From assembly GCA_020344335.1 (NCBI GenBank), contig CP070821.1:582440-623360 (forward strand): a stretch of 40,921 bases of DNA, given 5' to 3'. A program made the position numbers and the translations under genes. The notes below the pieces were generated by a model, which did not search any database, was not told the origin of the DNA, and was given only the letters and a program-made list of their open reading frames with translations. Positions 28,302 through 38,898 of this stretch are shown in pieces (position 1 is the stretch's first letter; every line of letters begins with the position of its first letter). Source of the stretch: Gammaproteobacteria bacterium (lineage in GTDB: Bacteria > Pseudomonadota > Gammaproteobacteria > UBA9214).

Positions 28302-29156
28302 TTATGCATCGTCTCTCTTTAACGTAATCCCTTTCTCATACAAGCGGTTTTTCGGTACGCCGGTGATCTTTGCCGCAAGACCGGCGGCCTGCTTGAGTGG
28401 CAGTTCCCGCAGCAACACCTTCAGTACCTGCAGGTCTCGTGCATCAGGTTCCACCCTGTCCGGCTCCGGTGCGCCATGCAGCAGGATAACGAACTCCCCT
28501 TTCCTCTGGTTGTTGTCTGCCTGCAGCCATGCGACCAGTTCGTTGAGCGTACCGCCCTGGATGGTCTCGAAGGTCTTGGTCAGTTCCCGGGCAATCACCG
28601 CCTCCCGGTCACCACCGAAAACCGCGACCATATCCTGGAGGCAGCCGGTGATCCGGTGCGTCGACTCGTAGAACAGTACAGTACGGGATTCCTGGCGCAA
28701 TGCCTCCAGGCGCTGGCGCCGTGCCGACTGCCGGGGCGGCAAAAATCCCTCGCATACGAACCGGTCTGACGGAAGTCCGGAGGCCGACAGCGCCGCGATT
28801 CCGGCCGACGGACCCGGTACCGGCACTACACGGATGCCGGCAGCGCGGACCGTGCGCACCAGGAAATACCCGGGATCGCTGATCAGCGGCGTGCCGGCAT
28901 CGGCAATCAGGGCAAGATCCTCACCTGATTCCAGCAGCTTGAGGAGCATGGCCGATTGCTCTGCTTCGTTATGCTCATGCAATGCCGTCATCGGGGTGCG
29001 GATTCCGTAGTGCGACAGCAGTTTTTTACTGTGCCGGGTGTCCTCTGCCGCAATGCGGCTGACATCTTTCAACGTATCGATTGCCCGTGCAGAAATATCC
29101 CGCAGGTTACCGATGGGCGTGGCCACCACGTAGAGTACGCCCGTTTTGTTCGTCAT
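28302..29156 (-). CDS. rsmI: 16S rRNA 2'-O-methyltransferase RsmI
   Basis: RsmI methylates the ribose of C1402 in 16S rRNA. The chosen ATG (29154-29156) has GGAG six bases upstream and gives 284 residues starting MTNKTGVLYVVATPIGNLRD. The open frame extends 17 codons further but without similarity. The tetrapyrrole-methylase-like fold shows VATPIGNL, AAEDTRHSKKLLSHYGI, LIADAGTPLISDPGY and VPVPGPSAGIAALSASGLP. FYESTHRI and ARELTKTFETIQGG follow, and the small C-terminal domain is TGVPKNRLYEKGI. It is divergent from lpoA, as in E. coli (yraL/yraM). Confidence 0.97.
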   Translation of the reverse strand: MTNKTGVLYVVATPIGNLRDISARAIDTLKDVSRIAAEDTRHSKKLLSHYGIRTPMTALHEHNEAEQSAMLLKLLESGEDLALIADAGTPLISDPGYFLVRTVRAAGIRVVPVPGPSAGIAALSASGLPSDRFVCEGFLPPRQSARRQRLEALRQESRTVLFYESTHRITGCLQDMVAVFGGDREAVIARELTKTFETIQGGTLNELVAWLQADNNQRKGEFVILLHGAPEPDRVEPDARDLQVLKVLLRELPLKQAAGLAAKITGVPKNRLYEKGITLKRDDA

Positions 29157-29298
29157 CTCGATCTCCGCACTTGAATAGCCGTTACATCCTAGCAAAAACT
29201 TCCGCATTCAAGCGGTGCCCGGCAGCAGTGGACGGGGCACCATGTTTTAAGTAGAGTCTGCCGAACGACTTGACACGGCTATTTCCGAACTTCAATCC

Positions 29299-31200
29299 AT
29301 GTATTTACAGTGCACTGTCTCCAGACTGATCCTGGCAGTCTGTATCACCCTCCTCCTGTTGAACGGCTGCACCACCATGCAGCCGGCCGCCCCGGAGCCG
29401 GACACCCGTATCCAGGAGCAGGCCCGGCTACTGCAGGATGTCGGAGATTACCAGGGCGCCGCTGCCATCTACCTGGATGCCGCCGGACCGGCAGAATCAC
29501 CCCTTAAAGAGGAATACCTACTGGCTGCGGTGGACAGCCTGCTGGACGGTGACGAAATCGAGCGGGCATCACTGGTCATGGACGGCCTGTCAGCGAGCGA
29601 CTTGCCCGAACCCCTGCAACAGCATTACACCGTCAACATGGCGCGCCTGGCACTCGCCGGACAACAACCCGACGCGGTACTGGAGCTGCTGCAGGACCCG
29701 CCTAACGAGGGACCGTTTGCCGGCAAGTATCGCGCATTGCGCGGAACTGCCCGCCTGATGAAAAAAGAATATGCCGCCGCAGCGCAGGAGTTCATTGAAC
29801 GCAACACCTACCTCACGGATCCGGACCAGCAACTGGATAACCAGTTTTCCACCTGGGAAGCAGTCTCTGGGCTGTCCGATCCGGAATTGCAGCAACTGCG
29901 CACCGCACCGCCACCGGATGCCTTCAGCGGCTGGCTGGAACTGGTGGAACTGACCCGCCTTTACCTGCAGCAGCCTGATGCGCTCGGCGATGTCATCCCG
30001 CACTGGCAGATGCGTTATCCGGGGCACCCTGCCAGCGAACAGTTCATGATGGAACTGCTGGGCGGCATGCGCGCCCTCGGACAGCCGCCCGAACAGGTTG
30101 CCCTGCTGTTGCCGCTAAGCGGCAAGTTAGCCGGGGCAGCAACGGCAATTCGTGACGGACTGCTGGCCGCCTATTATGACACCCCGGAAGACAGCAGCCG
30201 GTCTGTAATCCGTATCTATGATACCGGTGCCGACCCGCTCGCCGCGGGCGATGTATATCAACAGGCGGTTGCCGACGGTGCACGATTTGTCATCGGACCC
30301 TTGCGCAAGCAGTCGGTAACTACCCTGATGCAACTGGAACAATTGCCGGTACCGTTACTGGCCCTCAACCAGGTGGAGACGACGGAACCGGTCAATACGG
30401 CTATTTACCAGTTCGGCCTGGCGCCCGAAGACGAGGCCAGGGAGGTGGCGCAGCGTGCTATGCGTGACGGGCACCTGCAGGCGATTGCCCTGGTACCGGA
30501 AGGCGACTGGGGTGAGCGGGTATATGCGGCATTCGCTGAGGAATGGTTCAAACTGGGTGGTTTCCTGCTGGAGCACAGCACCTACAATCCGGCGGAAACC
30601 GACCATGGCAAGATCATCAGCGCGGCACTGAACCTGGATGACAGCAATGCACGCAAAACACGCCTGACCCGGCTACTCGGCCAACAACTGGAATTCGAAC
30701 CACGCAGGCGTCAGGACGTGGATTTCATCTTCCTGCTGGCAACACCCAAACAGGCCCGCCTGATTCGCCCGCAATTGAGTTTTTATCGCGCGTCCCGTGT
30801 ACCGGTCTACAGTACCTCGCATGTATATTCCGGCTATCCGGACAAGGCGCGCGATACGGACATCAACGGGATGCTGTTTTGCGATCTGCCCTGGATCCTC
30901 GAATCCGGTGGCAGCTGGCAGCACCTGCAAAAAACCGTAAATGAACGCTGGCCGGACAATGCCCGGCAGTACAATCGTTTTTATGCACTCGGCATCGATT
31001 CCTGGCGGATAACCCCTTACCTCAACCAACTTGAAGGCGGCATATTCGGCGCCTATCAGGGAGTCACCGGCAAGCTGTCACTGGACCCCCAGCAACAGGT
31101 GCACCGCACCCTGCGCTGGGCACAATTCAAAAGCGGGCTCCCCTACCTGCTCGACGCCGTACCCGAACCCGGCACGGGGACTGCAACCGCCACTGACTGA
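29299..31200 (+). CDS. lpoA: LpoA, outer-membrane activator of penicillin-binding protein 1A
   Basis: LpoA is an outer-membrane lipoprotein that reaches through the wall to activate PBP1A transpeptidation. The 633-residue length and two-part architecture fit. A signal peptide with lipobox LLNGC (Cys24) is followed by a tetratricopeptide-like helical domain to about residue 250. A periplasmic-binding-protein-like C-terminal domain begins VALLLPLSGKLAGAATAIRD. Further motifs are GPLRKQSVTTLMQL, LALNQVE, ALVPEGDWGERVYAAF and FIFLLATPKQARLIRPQL. No Shine-Dalgarno precedes the ATG. A TTGACA at 29270-29275 lies too close to the start for an ordinary promoter. The stop is four bases before yraN. Confidence 0.95.
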   Translation: MYLQCTVSRLILAVCITLLLLNGCTTMQPAAPEPDTRIQEQARLLQDVGDYQGAAAIYLDAAGPAESPLKEEYLLAAVDSLLDGDEIERASLVMDGLSASDLPEPLQQHYTVNMARLALAGQQPDAVLELLQDPPNEGPFAGKYRALRGTARLMKKEYAAAAQEFIERNTYLTDPDQQLDNQFSTWEAVSGLSDPELQQLRTAPPPDAFSGWLELVELTRLYLQQPDALGDVIPHWQMRYPGHPASEQFMMELLGGMRALGQPPEQVALLLPLSGKLAGAATAIRDGLLAAYYDTPEDSSRSVIRIYDTGADPLAAGDVYQQAVADGARFVIGPLRKQSVTTLMQLEQLPVPLLALNQVETTEPVNTAIYQFGLAPEDEAREVAQRAMRDGHLQAIALVPEGDWGERVYAAFAEEWFKLGGFLLEHSTYNPAETDHGKIISAALNLDDSNARKTRLTRLLGQQLEFEPRRRQDVDFIFLLATPKQARLIRPQLSFYRASRVPVYSTSHVYSGYPDKARDTDINGMLFCDLPWILESGGSWQHLQKTVNERWPDNARQYNRFYALGIDSWRITPYLNQLEGGIFGAYQGVTGKLSLDPQQQVHRTLRWAQFKSGLPYLLDAVPEPGTGTATATD

Positions 31201-31204
31201 AGAG

Positions 31205-31570
31205 ATGCCGCATCCAGACAAGGGCAAGGATGCCGAAACACTGGCCGGCAGCTACCTGGAGAGACACGGTCTGTCCCTGCTGCAGCGTAACTATCAGAGC
31301 CGGCATGGCGAAATCGACCTGGTGATGACGGACGGGGATTGTATCGTGTTCGTCGAGGTCCGTTACCGACGGCAGTCCACCTTCGGCAGCGGTGTCGAAA
31401 CAGTCGACCACCGCAAACAGGCCCGGATCACCGCCTGTGCGCGCTACTATCTGCAGCAGCACCCGACGGTTTCTGCACGCCCGTGCCGGTTCGACGTCAT
31501 CGGAATCAGCGGCAGCCTGAAAAACCCGCGATTTGACTGGATAGCGGATGCCTTTCCAGCGTCCGCATAA
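31205..31570 (+). CDS. yraN: YraN family endonuclease-like protein (UPF0102)
   Basis: This 121-residue protein is a UPF0102 member with a predicted restriction-endonuclease-like fold. The conserved pattern is complete: GKDAETLAGSYLERHGLSLL, NYQSRHGEIDLVM (Glu and Asp of the catalytic core), FVEVRYRRQSTFGS and KQARITACARYYL. The ending RFDVIGI follows. The function is unknown, although the fold suggests nucleic acid cleavage. The ATG follows the lpoA stop closely, and upstream in-frame codons belong to the lpoA overlap, so I take this ATG as the start. Translation is probably coupled to lpoA. Confidence 0.93.
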   Translation: MPHPDKGKDAETLAGSYLERHGLSLLQRNYQSRHGEIDLVMTDGDCIVFVEVRYRRQSTFGSGVETVDHRKQARITACARYYLQQHPTVSARPCRFDVIGISGSLKNPRFDWIADAFPASA

Positions 31571-32188
<618 letters not shown>

Positions 32189-32192
32189 ACCC

Positions 32193-32780
32193 ATGAAGTT
32201 AGCCAAAGCGATTATTGTCGCACTCATTCTTTCCAATTCTGTCTATGGCTGCGTCCCGTTGGTCGTCGGTGGCGCTGCTGCAACCGGCGGGGCTGTTGCC
32301 TACAGCCGGCGCTCTGCAGGAACATTTATCGATGATGAAAGCATTGAACTGAAAACACGGCTTGCAATCCTGGAAGAACAGGACCTGAACAGCCAGATTC
32401 ACATTAATATCATCAGTTACAATGGCATTGTGCTCATGGTTGGCCAGGCGCCGACCGAGGAGCTGCGCACACGGGCGGAAAACATCGTCAGCAGGACACC
32501 AAAGGTGCGCATGGTACATAATGAAATGAGCATCGCCGCACCCAGTGCGTTCATGACACGCAGCAGCGACACGGTGATCACCGGCAAGGTAAAAACCAGC
32601 ATACTCGGCGTTACGGGCGATAATGACAATGACGGCCTGAGAACAAAAGTCGTCACGGAAAACGGTGTTGTCTACCTGATGGGGCTGCTGTCACACGCCG
32701 AGGCCGATGCAGTCACCAATGCCGCCCGCAAGGTCGGCGGTGTTCAGAAAGTCGTCAAGCTGTTCGAATATACGGATTAA
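32193..32780 (+). CDS. dolP: DolP, outer-membrane lipoprotein with two BON domains
   Basis: DolP (YraP) is an outer-membrane lipoprotein that supports envelope integrity and BAM function at division sites. The 195 residues start with a signal peptide and lipobox SVYGC (Cys20). A Gly/Ala-rich stretch (VVGGAAATGGAVAYSRRSAG) follows. BON domain 1 is around residues 45-115 (IELKTRLAILEEQDLNSQIH, NGIVLMVGQAP). BON domain 2 is around 125-193 (ITGKVKTSILG, NGVVYLMGLLSHAEADAV). It starts four bases after the diaA stop, with AGGAGAG upstream. It ends the operon and faces der. Confidence 0.95.
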   Translation: MKLAKAIIVALILSNSVYGCVPLVVGGAAATGGAVAYSRRSAGTFIDDESIELKTRLAILEEQDLNSQIHINIISYNGIVLMVGQAPTEELRTRAENIVSRTPKVRMVHNEMSIAAPSAFMTRSSDTVITGKVKTSILGVTGDNDNDGLRTKVVTENGVVYLMGLLSHAEADAVTNAARKVGGVQKVVKLFEYTD

Positions 32781-32899
32781 CAGTAACGGACACTGCCGGT
32801 GCCTGCAGGGCGCCAGGCGATCCGCAGGACAGTAAATCTCCAGCAGATTGCCGGGTGTGTAACACACGGCATACACTGCAGGAATACACCGGGCGCCGT

Positions 32900-34297
32900 C
32901 TAGCGCCTTCCCTTGACATGACGCATAAGGCGTCGCTTGCGACTCGCCTGGCGTGCAGTCAGCCTGTTCCTGATACCCCTGTATGGGTTGCTCCCGGTGC
33001 GGAACTCGATCCGGACTGGTGTTCCGGACAGTCTCAATCCGGCGCGAAACGCGTTGATAAGGTAGCGCCGGTAAGTATCCGGCACGCTTTCTGTACGGTT
33101 TCCGTGGATTACAATCAGCGGCGGGTTGCGCCCGCCCTGGTGGGCATAGCGCAGCTTGATGCGACGGCCGCGCACCATGGGGGGCTGGTGTGCCTGCACT
33201 GCCCGTTCAAGAATGTCCGTCAATTCCGGTGTTGGCAGGTCACGCATGGCAGACGCGTGCGCCTTGTTTACCTCGACGAACAGGTCACCGACAGCGGTGC
33301 CATGCAGGGCAGAGATGAACAGGGTGCTGGCAAACCCCAGGAACGGCAGCTTGAGCTCCAGCTGCTTTTTTACCGCGGCACGATCATGTGCATCAAGGCC
33401 GTCCCATTTATTCACCGCAATGATCAGCGCCCGGCCTTTCTCGGCGATATGCCCGGCGATGGTCGCATCCTGCTCGCTGATGCCTGACTGTGCATCCAGC
33501 ACCAGGATTACAACATTTGCGGCATCAATGGCCTGCAGTGTCTTGATGACGCTGAACTTCTCGATTGCCTCCCGCACACGCGCCTTGCGGCGTACGCCTG
33601 CCGTGTCGATCAGCGTGTAATCCACACCATCATGCCGGAAAGGAATAAAGATACTGTCACGCGTCGTACCGGGTTCATCGAATGCCAGTACGCGGTCTTC
33701 ACCAAGCATGCGGTTTATCAGCGTCGACTTGCCCACATTGGGTCGTCCGGCAACAGCCACGCGAATCGCGCTGTCGACGCCTGCTTCAGCCTCCGGTTCC
33801 CCGACCGGCGGCAAGCCGGCAAGGGTCTTTTTCAGCAGTTGTTCCACACCGCGTCCGTGACTTGCCGAGATCGCCACGGGATCACCCAGGCCGAGGGCAT
33901 AAAATTCTGCCAGCGCCGAATCGGCATCAATCCCGTCGGTCTTGTTGACAACCACCGTTTGCGGCTTGCCGGTCCGGCGCAGTGCCTCCGCGATGGTCTC
34001 GTCATGACCCGTCAGGCCTTCCCTGCCATCCACGAGAAAAAACACATGGTCGGCCTCATCGATGGCCTGCCACGCCTGCTGCGCCATCAGCCCGTCAATT
34101 GCGTCGCTTTCACCGGACAGGCCACCGGTGTCGACGACGATAAACGGTCGCTCGTGGTACAAACCATCGCCGTAATTCCGGTCACGTGTCAGTCCCGGTA
34201 CATCCGCCACCAGTGCATCCCGGGTACGGGTTAACCGGTTGAACAGGGTTGATTTGCCGACATTCGGACGACCAACCAGTACGATTACGGGAATCAT
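32900..34297 (-). CDS. der: Der (EngA), double-domain ribosome assembly GTPase
   Basis: Der is an essential GTPase for 50S subunit maturation. The chosen ATG (34295-34297) gives 465 residues starting [20 protein letters not shown]. The frame extends 20 codons further upstream without similarity. Two complete G domains are seen, with GRPNVGKST twice, DTGGL and DTAGVRRK as switch II motifs, and NKTDG and NKWDG as the guanine-recognition motifs. The C-terminal KH-like domain has [20 protein letters not shown]. The protein ends in a basic tail [13 protein letters not shown]. It follows bamB, the usual order. Confidence 0.97.
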   Translation of the reverse strand: MIPVIVLVGRPNVGKSTLFNRLTRTRDALVADVPGLTRDRNYGDGLYHERPFIVVDTGGLSGESDAIDGLMAQQAWQAIDEADHVFFLVDGREGLTGHDETIAEALRRTGKPQTVVVNKTDGIDADSALAEFYALGLGDPVAISASHGRGVEQLLKKTLAGLPPVGEPEAEAGVDSAIRVAVAGRPNVGKSTLINRMLGEDRVLAFDEPGTTRDSIFIPFRHDGVDYTLIDTAGVRRKARVREAIEKFSVIKTLQAIDAANVVILVLDAQSGISEQDATIAGHIAEKGRALIIAVNKWDGLDAHDRAAVKKQLELKLPFLGFASTLFISALHGTAVGDLFVEVNKAHASAMRDLPTPELTDILERAVQAHQPPMVRGRRIKLRYAHQGGRNPPLIVIHGNRTESVPDTYRRYLINAFRAGLRLSGTPVRIEFRTGSNPYRGIRNRLTARQASRKRRLMRHVKGRR

Positions 34298-34429
34298 GAG
34301 AGGCCTGGTGATCTGGACATGGAAAGCATGCAGGCCGGACCACTTGCACCAGGGCATGTGCCGGCTGCAAATCCGGTCCGCCCGACTGCATACCTATACG
34401 ACGAAATACCCCTTGCGCGGTCCGGGTGA

Positions 34430-35584
34430 TTATTTCTCAAGCGCATAGGCGGCAATCGTGCCGCCGTTACCATATACATATAACACATTATTCGCATAAA
34501 CCGGGCGTGCACTGATCCCGTCACTGTCAACCCTGGTACGTGCGACGATATGGCCGTCATAACGCGACAGCAGGTGCAGGTAACCCTCGAAGTCACCCAC
34601 CGCTACATAGTTGCTGTACGGCTCGGGTGCCGTTAGCGCACGGTTGAACAGCTTGTCCTGCTTCCATACAGAATCGCCACTGTCGCGCGTCAGTGCCCAG
34701 ACATTGCTTTCCTGGTCAGTCACGTAGACCTGCGCAAAATCGACGCCCAGACCGGCAAACGACGACATGTCGCGGGTCCAGCCCAGGTTGCCGTTCTGGA
34801 TATCAATCACCACCACGCGTCCCTGGTAGGAAACCACATAGACCGCCGTTCCGACGATCACGGGGTCGGCATCCACATCCACCATGCGGTCCAGCTCGGA
34901 GCGTCCCTTCGGAATGGCCACACTGGTTTCCCATGCTACAAATCCTTTTTCGGTACTGATTGCCGCCAGTTTGCCGCTGGCAAACCCGGCCAGTACGATC
35001 CCGTGCTCGACCGCCGGCGTACTCGTGCCGCGCAGTGTCAGGGCTGGCACACTGCGGTCATATATCCACAGCTGGCTGCCGTCCACGGCGCTCAGGCCGG
35101 CCACATTGCCGTCAGCCGTCTGGACAACTACGACGCCGCGATCGATTTGCGGCACCGACAGGACTTCACTGGTTACCTTGGCTTCCCAGATCACGCTGCC
35201 GTCGAGCAGGCTGAGAGCCAGTACTTCTGCATCACTGGTACCGACCAGCACCAGTTCCTCACCGGCACCCGGTCCGGCAGACAACAGTTTGTCTGTTTTT
35301 GTCTGCCAGAGCTGTTTCCCCGATTCAGCGCTCAGTGCCGTTACCCTGCCCTTGCGATCGGCAAGCAATACGTAGGGGCCCTCCACCGCGGGTACCAGCT
35401 TGACGAATTGCTCGTCATAACCAACTCCGGCGCGGGTGCTCCATAATTTTTTTAACACAACCTCGCTGCTGATGTCCTCGAGCTCTGCCGGTGGCTCTGC
35501 ATTATCGTCATCGTCACCCATGCCGGGTATCAAGGAACACCCGGCAAGTAGAAAAGCTGTGAGCAGGAGTACAAGCCGATTCAT
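34430..35584 (-). CDS. bamB: BamB, outer-membrane protein assembly lipoprotein
   Basis: BamB is the beta-propeller lipoprotein of the BAM complex. The 384 residues begin with a signal peptide and lipobox LLAGC (Cys16), followed by an acidic stretch. PQQ-like propeller blades repeat through the body: GKQLWQTKTD, LSLLDGSVIWEAKV, LSAVDGSQLWIYDR, KGFVAWETSVAIPKG, IDIQNGNLGWTRDM, and the last blade YANNVLYVYGNGGTIAAYAL. Its ATG overlaps the yfgM stop by four bases (ATGA), so the two are translationally coupled. Confidence 0.96.
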   Translation of the reverse strand: MNRLVLLLTAFLLAGCSLIPGMGDDDDNAEPPAELEDISSEVVLKKLWSTRAGVGYDEQFVKLVPAVEGPYVLLADRKGRVTALSAESGKQLWQTKTDKLLSAGPGAGEELVLVGTSDAEVLALSLLDGSVIWEAKVTSEVLSVPQIDRGVVVVQTADGNVAGLSAVDGSQLWIYDRSVPALTLRGTSTPAVEHGIVLAGFASGKLAAISTEKGFVAWETSVAIPKGRSELDRMVDVDADPVIVGTAVYVVSYQGRVVVIDIQNGNLGWTRDMSSFAGLGVDFAQVYVTDQESNVWALTRDSGDSVWKQDKLFNRALTAPEPYSNYVAVGDFEGYLHLLSRYDGHIVARTRVDSDGISARPVYANNVLYVYGNGGTIAAYALEK

Positions 35585-36231
35585 TGGGGCCCGTCCCCGG
35601 GCAAGCCGATATCGTCATGCTTTAGCTGCACCAGTTGGCGACCGGGTGCCGTCTGGCTCATTAGTTCAAGCGCCTGTGCATACTGCTCCCGGGCACCCCC
35701 GATATTGCCGCGCGCCAGCTGGATGTCTCCTCGTAGATCCGCATACAGTGGTGCGAAGGCAGCATCCGGGGAGGCATCGGCAAGCAGTGCCTCGGCACCG
35801 TCAAGATCTGCTTCGGCAACCATGACCTGTGCCAGGCGCAGTCGCACCGTTTGCCGGATGACATCGGAACCGGCATTGTCCAGTGCCCATTGCAGCTGGG
35901 TGCGGGCCGAGGCCAGGTCACCGTTCGCAAGCCGGAGCTTTGCCAGCGCCAGGGCCGCCAGCGGGGCATACGGGGTATCCGGGTAATTCGCGATCAGGTT
36001 ACCGGCCTGCTCGGTAACAAGTGTTTCCTTTTCACTTACCAGCGCCGTCATCATGCCCAAATGGATATTCGAGGCAATCTGCGACTGTTGCTCCTGGTAG
36101 GAAAGCCAGTATTTACCGGCAAACACCACGGCAAGGCCCAGTGCGATACCGGTAATGATGGAACTGGCGTTTTCCTTCCACCATTTCTTCAGGGCCTCTA
36201 CCTGTTGCTCTTCTGTCTCGTGTATATCCAT
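35581..36231 (-). CDS. yfgM: YfgM family ancillary translocon and chaperone protein
   Basis: YfgM is a single-pass inner-membrane protein with periplasmic tetratricopeptide repeats that works with PpiD at the SecYEG translocon. The chosen ATG (36229-36231) has AGGAG six bases upstream and gives 216 residues. The short cytoplasmic head (MDIHETEEQQVEALKKWWKE) is followed by a membrane helix (SSIITGIALGLAVVFAGKYW). TPR-like helices follow (YAPLAALALAKLRLANGDLA, VRLRLAQVMVAEADLDGAEA and RGDIQLARGNIGGAREQYAQ). The C-terminus overlaps bamB by four bases. hisS lies just downstream of its upstream flank in the usual hisS-yfgM-bamB-der order. Confidence 0.93.
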   Translation of the reverse strand: MDIHETEEQQVEALKKWWKENASSIITGIALGLAVVFAGKYWLSYQEQQSQIASNIHLGMMTALVSEKETLVTEQAGNLIANYPDTPYAPLAALALAKLRLANGDLASARTQLQWALDNAGSDVIRQTVRLRLAQVMVAEADLDGAEALLADASPDAAFAPLYADLRGDIQLARGNIGGAREQYAQALELMSQTAPGRQLVQLKHDDIGLPGDGPQ

Positions 36232-36259
36232 CAAACACTCCTGTACGACTGGCAGTCTG

Positions 36260-37558
36260 TTATTCCTCTGCCATCCTGTTCAATTGCAAATCCAGCACCT
36301 GGCTCAGGCGCCCGGCAATGTCCTGGCGGGAAAGCACTTCCTGTTCACCGGCACCACGCAGCGGCTTGAATGTCACCTGTCCCCGCATGGCTTCGTCATC
36401 ACCGACCACCAGGGCAATAACCGCACCGCTCCTGTCCGCACGCCGGAACTGGCTCTTGAAACTACCGCCGCCACAATTGGTCTGTATGCGCAGACCGGGC
36501 ACAGCCTCGCGGAGTTCCTCCGCGAATACCATGCCGCTCCGGGTTCCCTGCTCACCACCGAGGACAAGATATACATGCGGTCTATTCCCCGGCAGCTCAG
36601 ACCCGCCGGCCTCGAGCAGGGCAATCAGCCGTTCCATGCCCAGGGCAAAACCGGTGGCCGGTGTGGGCCTTCCGCCCAGGTATTCCACCAGCCCGTCATA
36701 ACGTCCGCCGGCGCAGATTGTACCCTGCGCACCCAGCTGGTCAGTTACCCATTCAAAGACCGTTCTGCTGTAGTAGTCGAGCCCCCGCACCAGTCGCGGA
36801 TTGACCTCATGGGAAATGCCGGCATCGTCCAGCAAGGCACACAGCGTCTCGAAGTGTACACGGGAATCGCTATCCAGATAATCCGGTAGCTGTGGCGCCG
36901 TGCTGATGATGGCTTTCATTTCGGGGTTCTTGCTGTCGAGTATGCGCAGAGGATTGCTGTCAAGACGGCGCCTGCTGTCCTCATCAAGCTCTCCTGCACG
37001 ACTGCTCAGGTACTCAACCAGTGCTGACCGGTAGGTAGTCCTGGCTTCAGGACTGCCGAGGGAATTGACCTGCAGCGTTACATCCTTCAGGCCAAGTGAA
37101 CGCCACATGCGCGTCGTCATGAAGATCATTTCCGCATCGATATCAGGGCCTTCCATGCCGAGGGCTTCGACCCCGATCTGGTAGAACTGCCGGTAGCGGC
37201 CTTTCTGCGGACGTTCATGACGGAACATAGGTCCCTTGTACCAGAGCCGCTGCACCTGGTTGTGCAGCATACCGTGTTCCATGCAGGCACGCACACAGCC
37301 CGCGGTTCCCTCCGGACGGAGTGTCAGGCTGTCGCCATTACGGTCCTCAAAGGTGTACATTTCCTTTTCAACGATATCCGTTACCTCACCGATGGAACGC
37401 CTGAACAATTCGGTTTTTTCCATGACAGGCAACCTGATTTCGCTGTAGCCATAGGCATGAACTACATCACGCAATACTGCTTCCAGGTATTGCCAGGACG
37501 CCGATTGCGTCGGCAGGATGTCATTCATCCCGCGTACGGCCTGTATGGTTTTGGCCAT
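36260..37558 (-). CDS. hisS: Histidyl-tRNA synthetase
   Basis: HisRS charges tRNA-His. The chosen ATG (37556-37558) gives 432 residues starting [20 protein letters not shown]. The frame extends 65 codons further upstream without similarity. The class II motifs are present: [34 protein letters not shown] and [15 protein letters not shown] (motif 2). The HisRS-specific [30 protein letters not shown] and GFALGMERL (motif 3) follow. The C-terminal anticodon-binding domain includes [20 protein letters not shown]. It precedes yfgM by 28 bases. ispG does not lie between it and rodZ. Confidence 0.97.
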   Translation of the reverse strand: MAKTIQAVRGMNDILPTQSASWQYLEAVLRDVVHAYGYSEIRLPVMEKTELFRRSIGEVTDIVEKEMYTFEDRNGDSLTLRPEGTAGCVRACMEHGMLHNQVQRLWYKGPMFRHERPQKGRYRQFYQIGVEALGMEGPDIDAEMIFMTTRMWRSLGLKDVTLQVNSLGSPEARTTYRSALVEYLSSRAGELDEDSRRRLDSNPLRILDSKNPEMKAIISTAPQLPDYLDSDSRVHFETLCALLDDAGISHEVNPRLVRGLDYYSRTVFEWVTDQLGAQGTICAGGRYDGLVEYLGGRPTPATGFALGMERLIALLEAGGSELPGNRPHVYLVLGGEQGTRSGMVFAEELREAVPGLRIQTNCGGGSFKSQFRRADRSGAVIALVVGDDEAMRGQVTFKPLRGAGEQEVLSRQDIAGRLSQVLDLQLNRMAEE

Positions 37559-37623
37559 AGTGATCTGTATCCAGTTTTCCCGAGTTGTGAGTCTGGGTGC
37601 CGGCCCGCACCGGACAGGTTCAG

Positions 37624-38139
37624 CTAGCTGGCAGGTTCCGACCGTTGTCCGCCTTCGTATTCCGGGGGCAATTCGAGCCGTCCGGGCACCTGATCTGTCG
37701 CTTCTCCGCCATACGAGGTAACCAGCCTCTCCACAAACGGCCATGCCAGCCACAGCAGGATAACAGCCAGCATTACCAGTATAACGTTACGGACCAGTCG
37801 CCCGGATGGCAGCCGCCATCCTGGTGCCTTGCTGTCTGTGCTGTACACCGTCAGGGGAGGAAGCTCGGCATGCTGCGCAGTGAATTCCCTGGTCAGCTCG
37901 TCTTCCGGCAAGCCGACAAGACGCGCATAGCTGCGTACATAACCCTGGACAAATATCGGCGCCGGCAATTTCGTCATATCGCCATGCTCGATGGCGTCAA
38001 TGATATCCACGTCCAGATGCAGTTCTTCAGCAACCTCACCGGGTTTCAGTCTTTGCGCTACACGGGCATCACGGAGTCTTGCGCCGATCACACTATTGTT
38101 CGTATCTGGCGGGCCGCTGCTACCGGTGCTGGCGCTCAT
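37624..38139 (-). CDS. rodZ: Short RodZ-like protein without the periplasmic beta domain
   Basis: RodZ anchors the MreB cytoskeleton to the membrane. This 171-residue version has the N-terminal helix-turn-helix domain ([40 protein letters not shown] and [16 protein letters not shown]). A basic juxtamembrane stretch and one membrane helix ([17 protein letters not shown], about 119-135) follow. After the membrane there are only about 35 polar residues, so the DUF4115 periplasmic domain of the typical 300-residue protein is missing. Only 65 bases separate the stop from hisS, so no frameshifted remainder can be present. The 5' end overlaps pilW by 20 bases. Position and N-terminal sequence support RodZ. 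Confidence 0.85.
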   Translation of the reverse strand: MSASTGSSGPPDTNNSVIGARLRDARVAQRLKPGEVAEELHLDVDIIDAIEHGDMTKLPAPIFVQGYVRSYARLVGLPEDELTREFTAQHAELPPLTVYSTDSKAPGWRLPSGRLVRNVILVMLAVILLWLAWPFVERLVTSYGGEATDQVPGRLELPPEYEGGQRSEPAS

Positions 38140-38896
38140 TCTCCCACTCCTGCAGAAGCCTTGCCTGGGGGGTGTCAGGAAAATTGTTCTTTAGCAACAT
38201 GGCGTAGCGTGCGGAGGCATCCCAGTCCCGTAACGCATCCTCCACACGTACTCCCAGCCACAGGCTCTCGGCACTGTATGGTGCCACCTGCTCGAAGCGC
38301 TGCAGGTAAGCACGGGAACTCATGTAATTTCCCTGCGTATAGGTCGTACGGACCATGTTCAGCAAGGCGGGCACATAGGCAGGATCCGTGTCCAGTGCCG
38401 CCCTGAAATACTGCTCCGCCTTTTCAGTGTCAGGGATCTTGTTCGCACACACACCGGCATTCGTCAGCGCAGCGGTACGCCCGGCATACAGCGGGTTGCT
38501 GGCAGCCTTGTTGAACTCCTCTTCCGCCTTGTCGTAATCACCGGCCTGGCACAGATGCAAGCCGTAGTTGTTGTGTGTCCTGGAGTCCTTCGGGTCCAGT
38601 GACAATGCCTTCTTGAAGTGTTTCCTGGCAAGTTCATCCTCACCAATTCGGCTATAGAGCACGGCAATGGCATCGTGGCCACGCAAGGAGCGAGGATCCT
38701 GCTCGATGGCCTTCTTGAGCTTGATCATCGCAGTTTCCAGGTTGTTTTCCCGCATATAGGCAACACCCAGCTGCACGTTAGCCCTGGAGGCACCCTTCAT
38801 GTTCATATCATCCTCCGGCTGCTCCGGTGTACCGGCGCATGCCGACAAAACGAATATCATGAGGCTAACAAGAAGCTTGTACGGGATACCGTTCAT
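38120..38896 (-). CDS. pilW: PilW/PilF family type IV pilus biogenesis lipoprotein
   Basis: PilF/PilW is the pilotin that brings the secretin PilQ to the outer membrane for type IV pili. The 258 residues have a signal peptide with lipobox LSAC (Cys20), then an acidic linker. Six or so tetratricopeptide repeats follow, such as LGVAYMRENNLETAMIKLKK, LYSRIGEDELARKHFKKALS, YGLHLCQAGDYDKAEEEFNK and EKAEQYFRAALDTDPAYVPA. It starts two bases after the rlmN stop and overlaps rodZ by 20 bases, so it is in one operon with both. This placement is standard in gammaproteobacteria with type IV pili. Confidence 0.93.
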   Translation of the reverse strand: MNGIPYKLLVSLMIFVLSACAGTPEQPEDDMNMKGASRANVQLGVAYMRENNLETAMIKLKKAIEQDPRSLRGHDAIAVLYSRIGEDELARKHFKKALSLDPKDSRTHNNYGLHLCQAGDYDKAEEEFNKAASNPLYAGRTAALTNAGVCANKIPDTEKAEQYFRAALDTDPAYVPALLNMVRTTYTQGNYMSSRAYLQRFEQVAPYSAESLWLGVRVEDALRDWDASARYAMLLKNNFPDTPQARLLQEWENERQHR

Positions 38897-38898
38897 AG

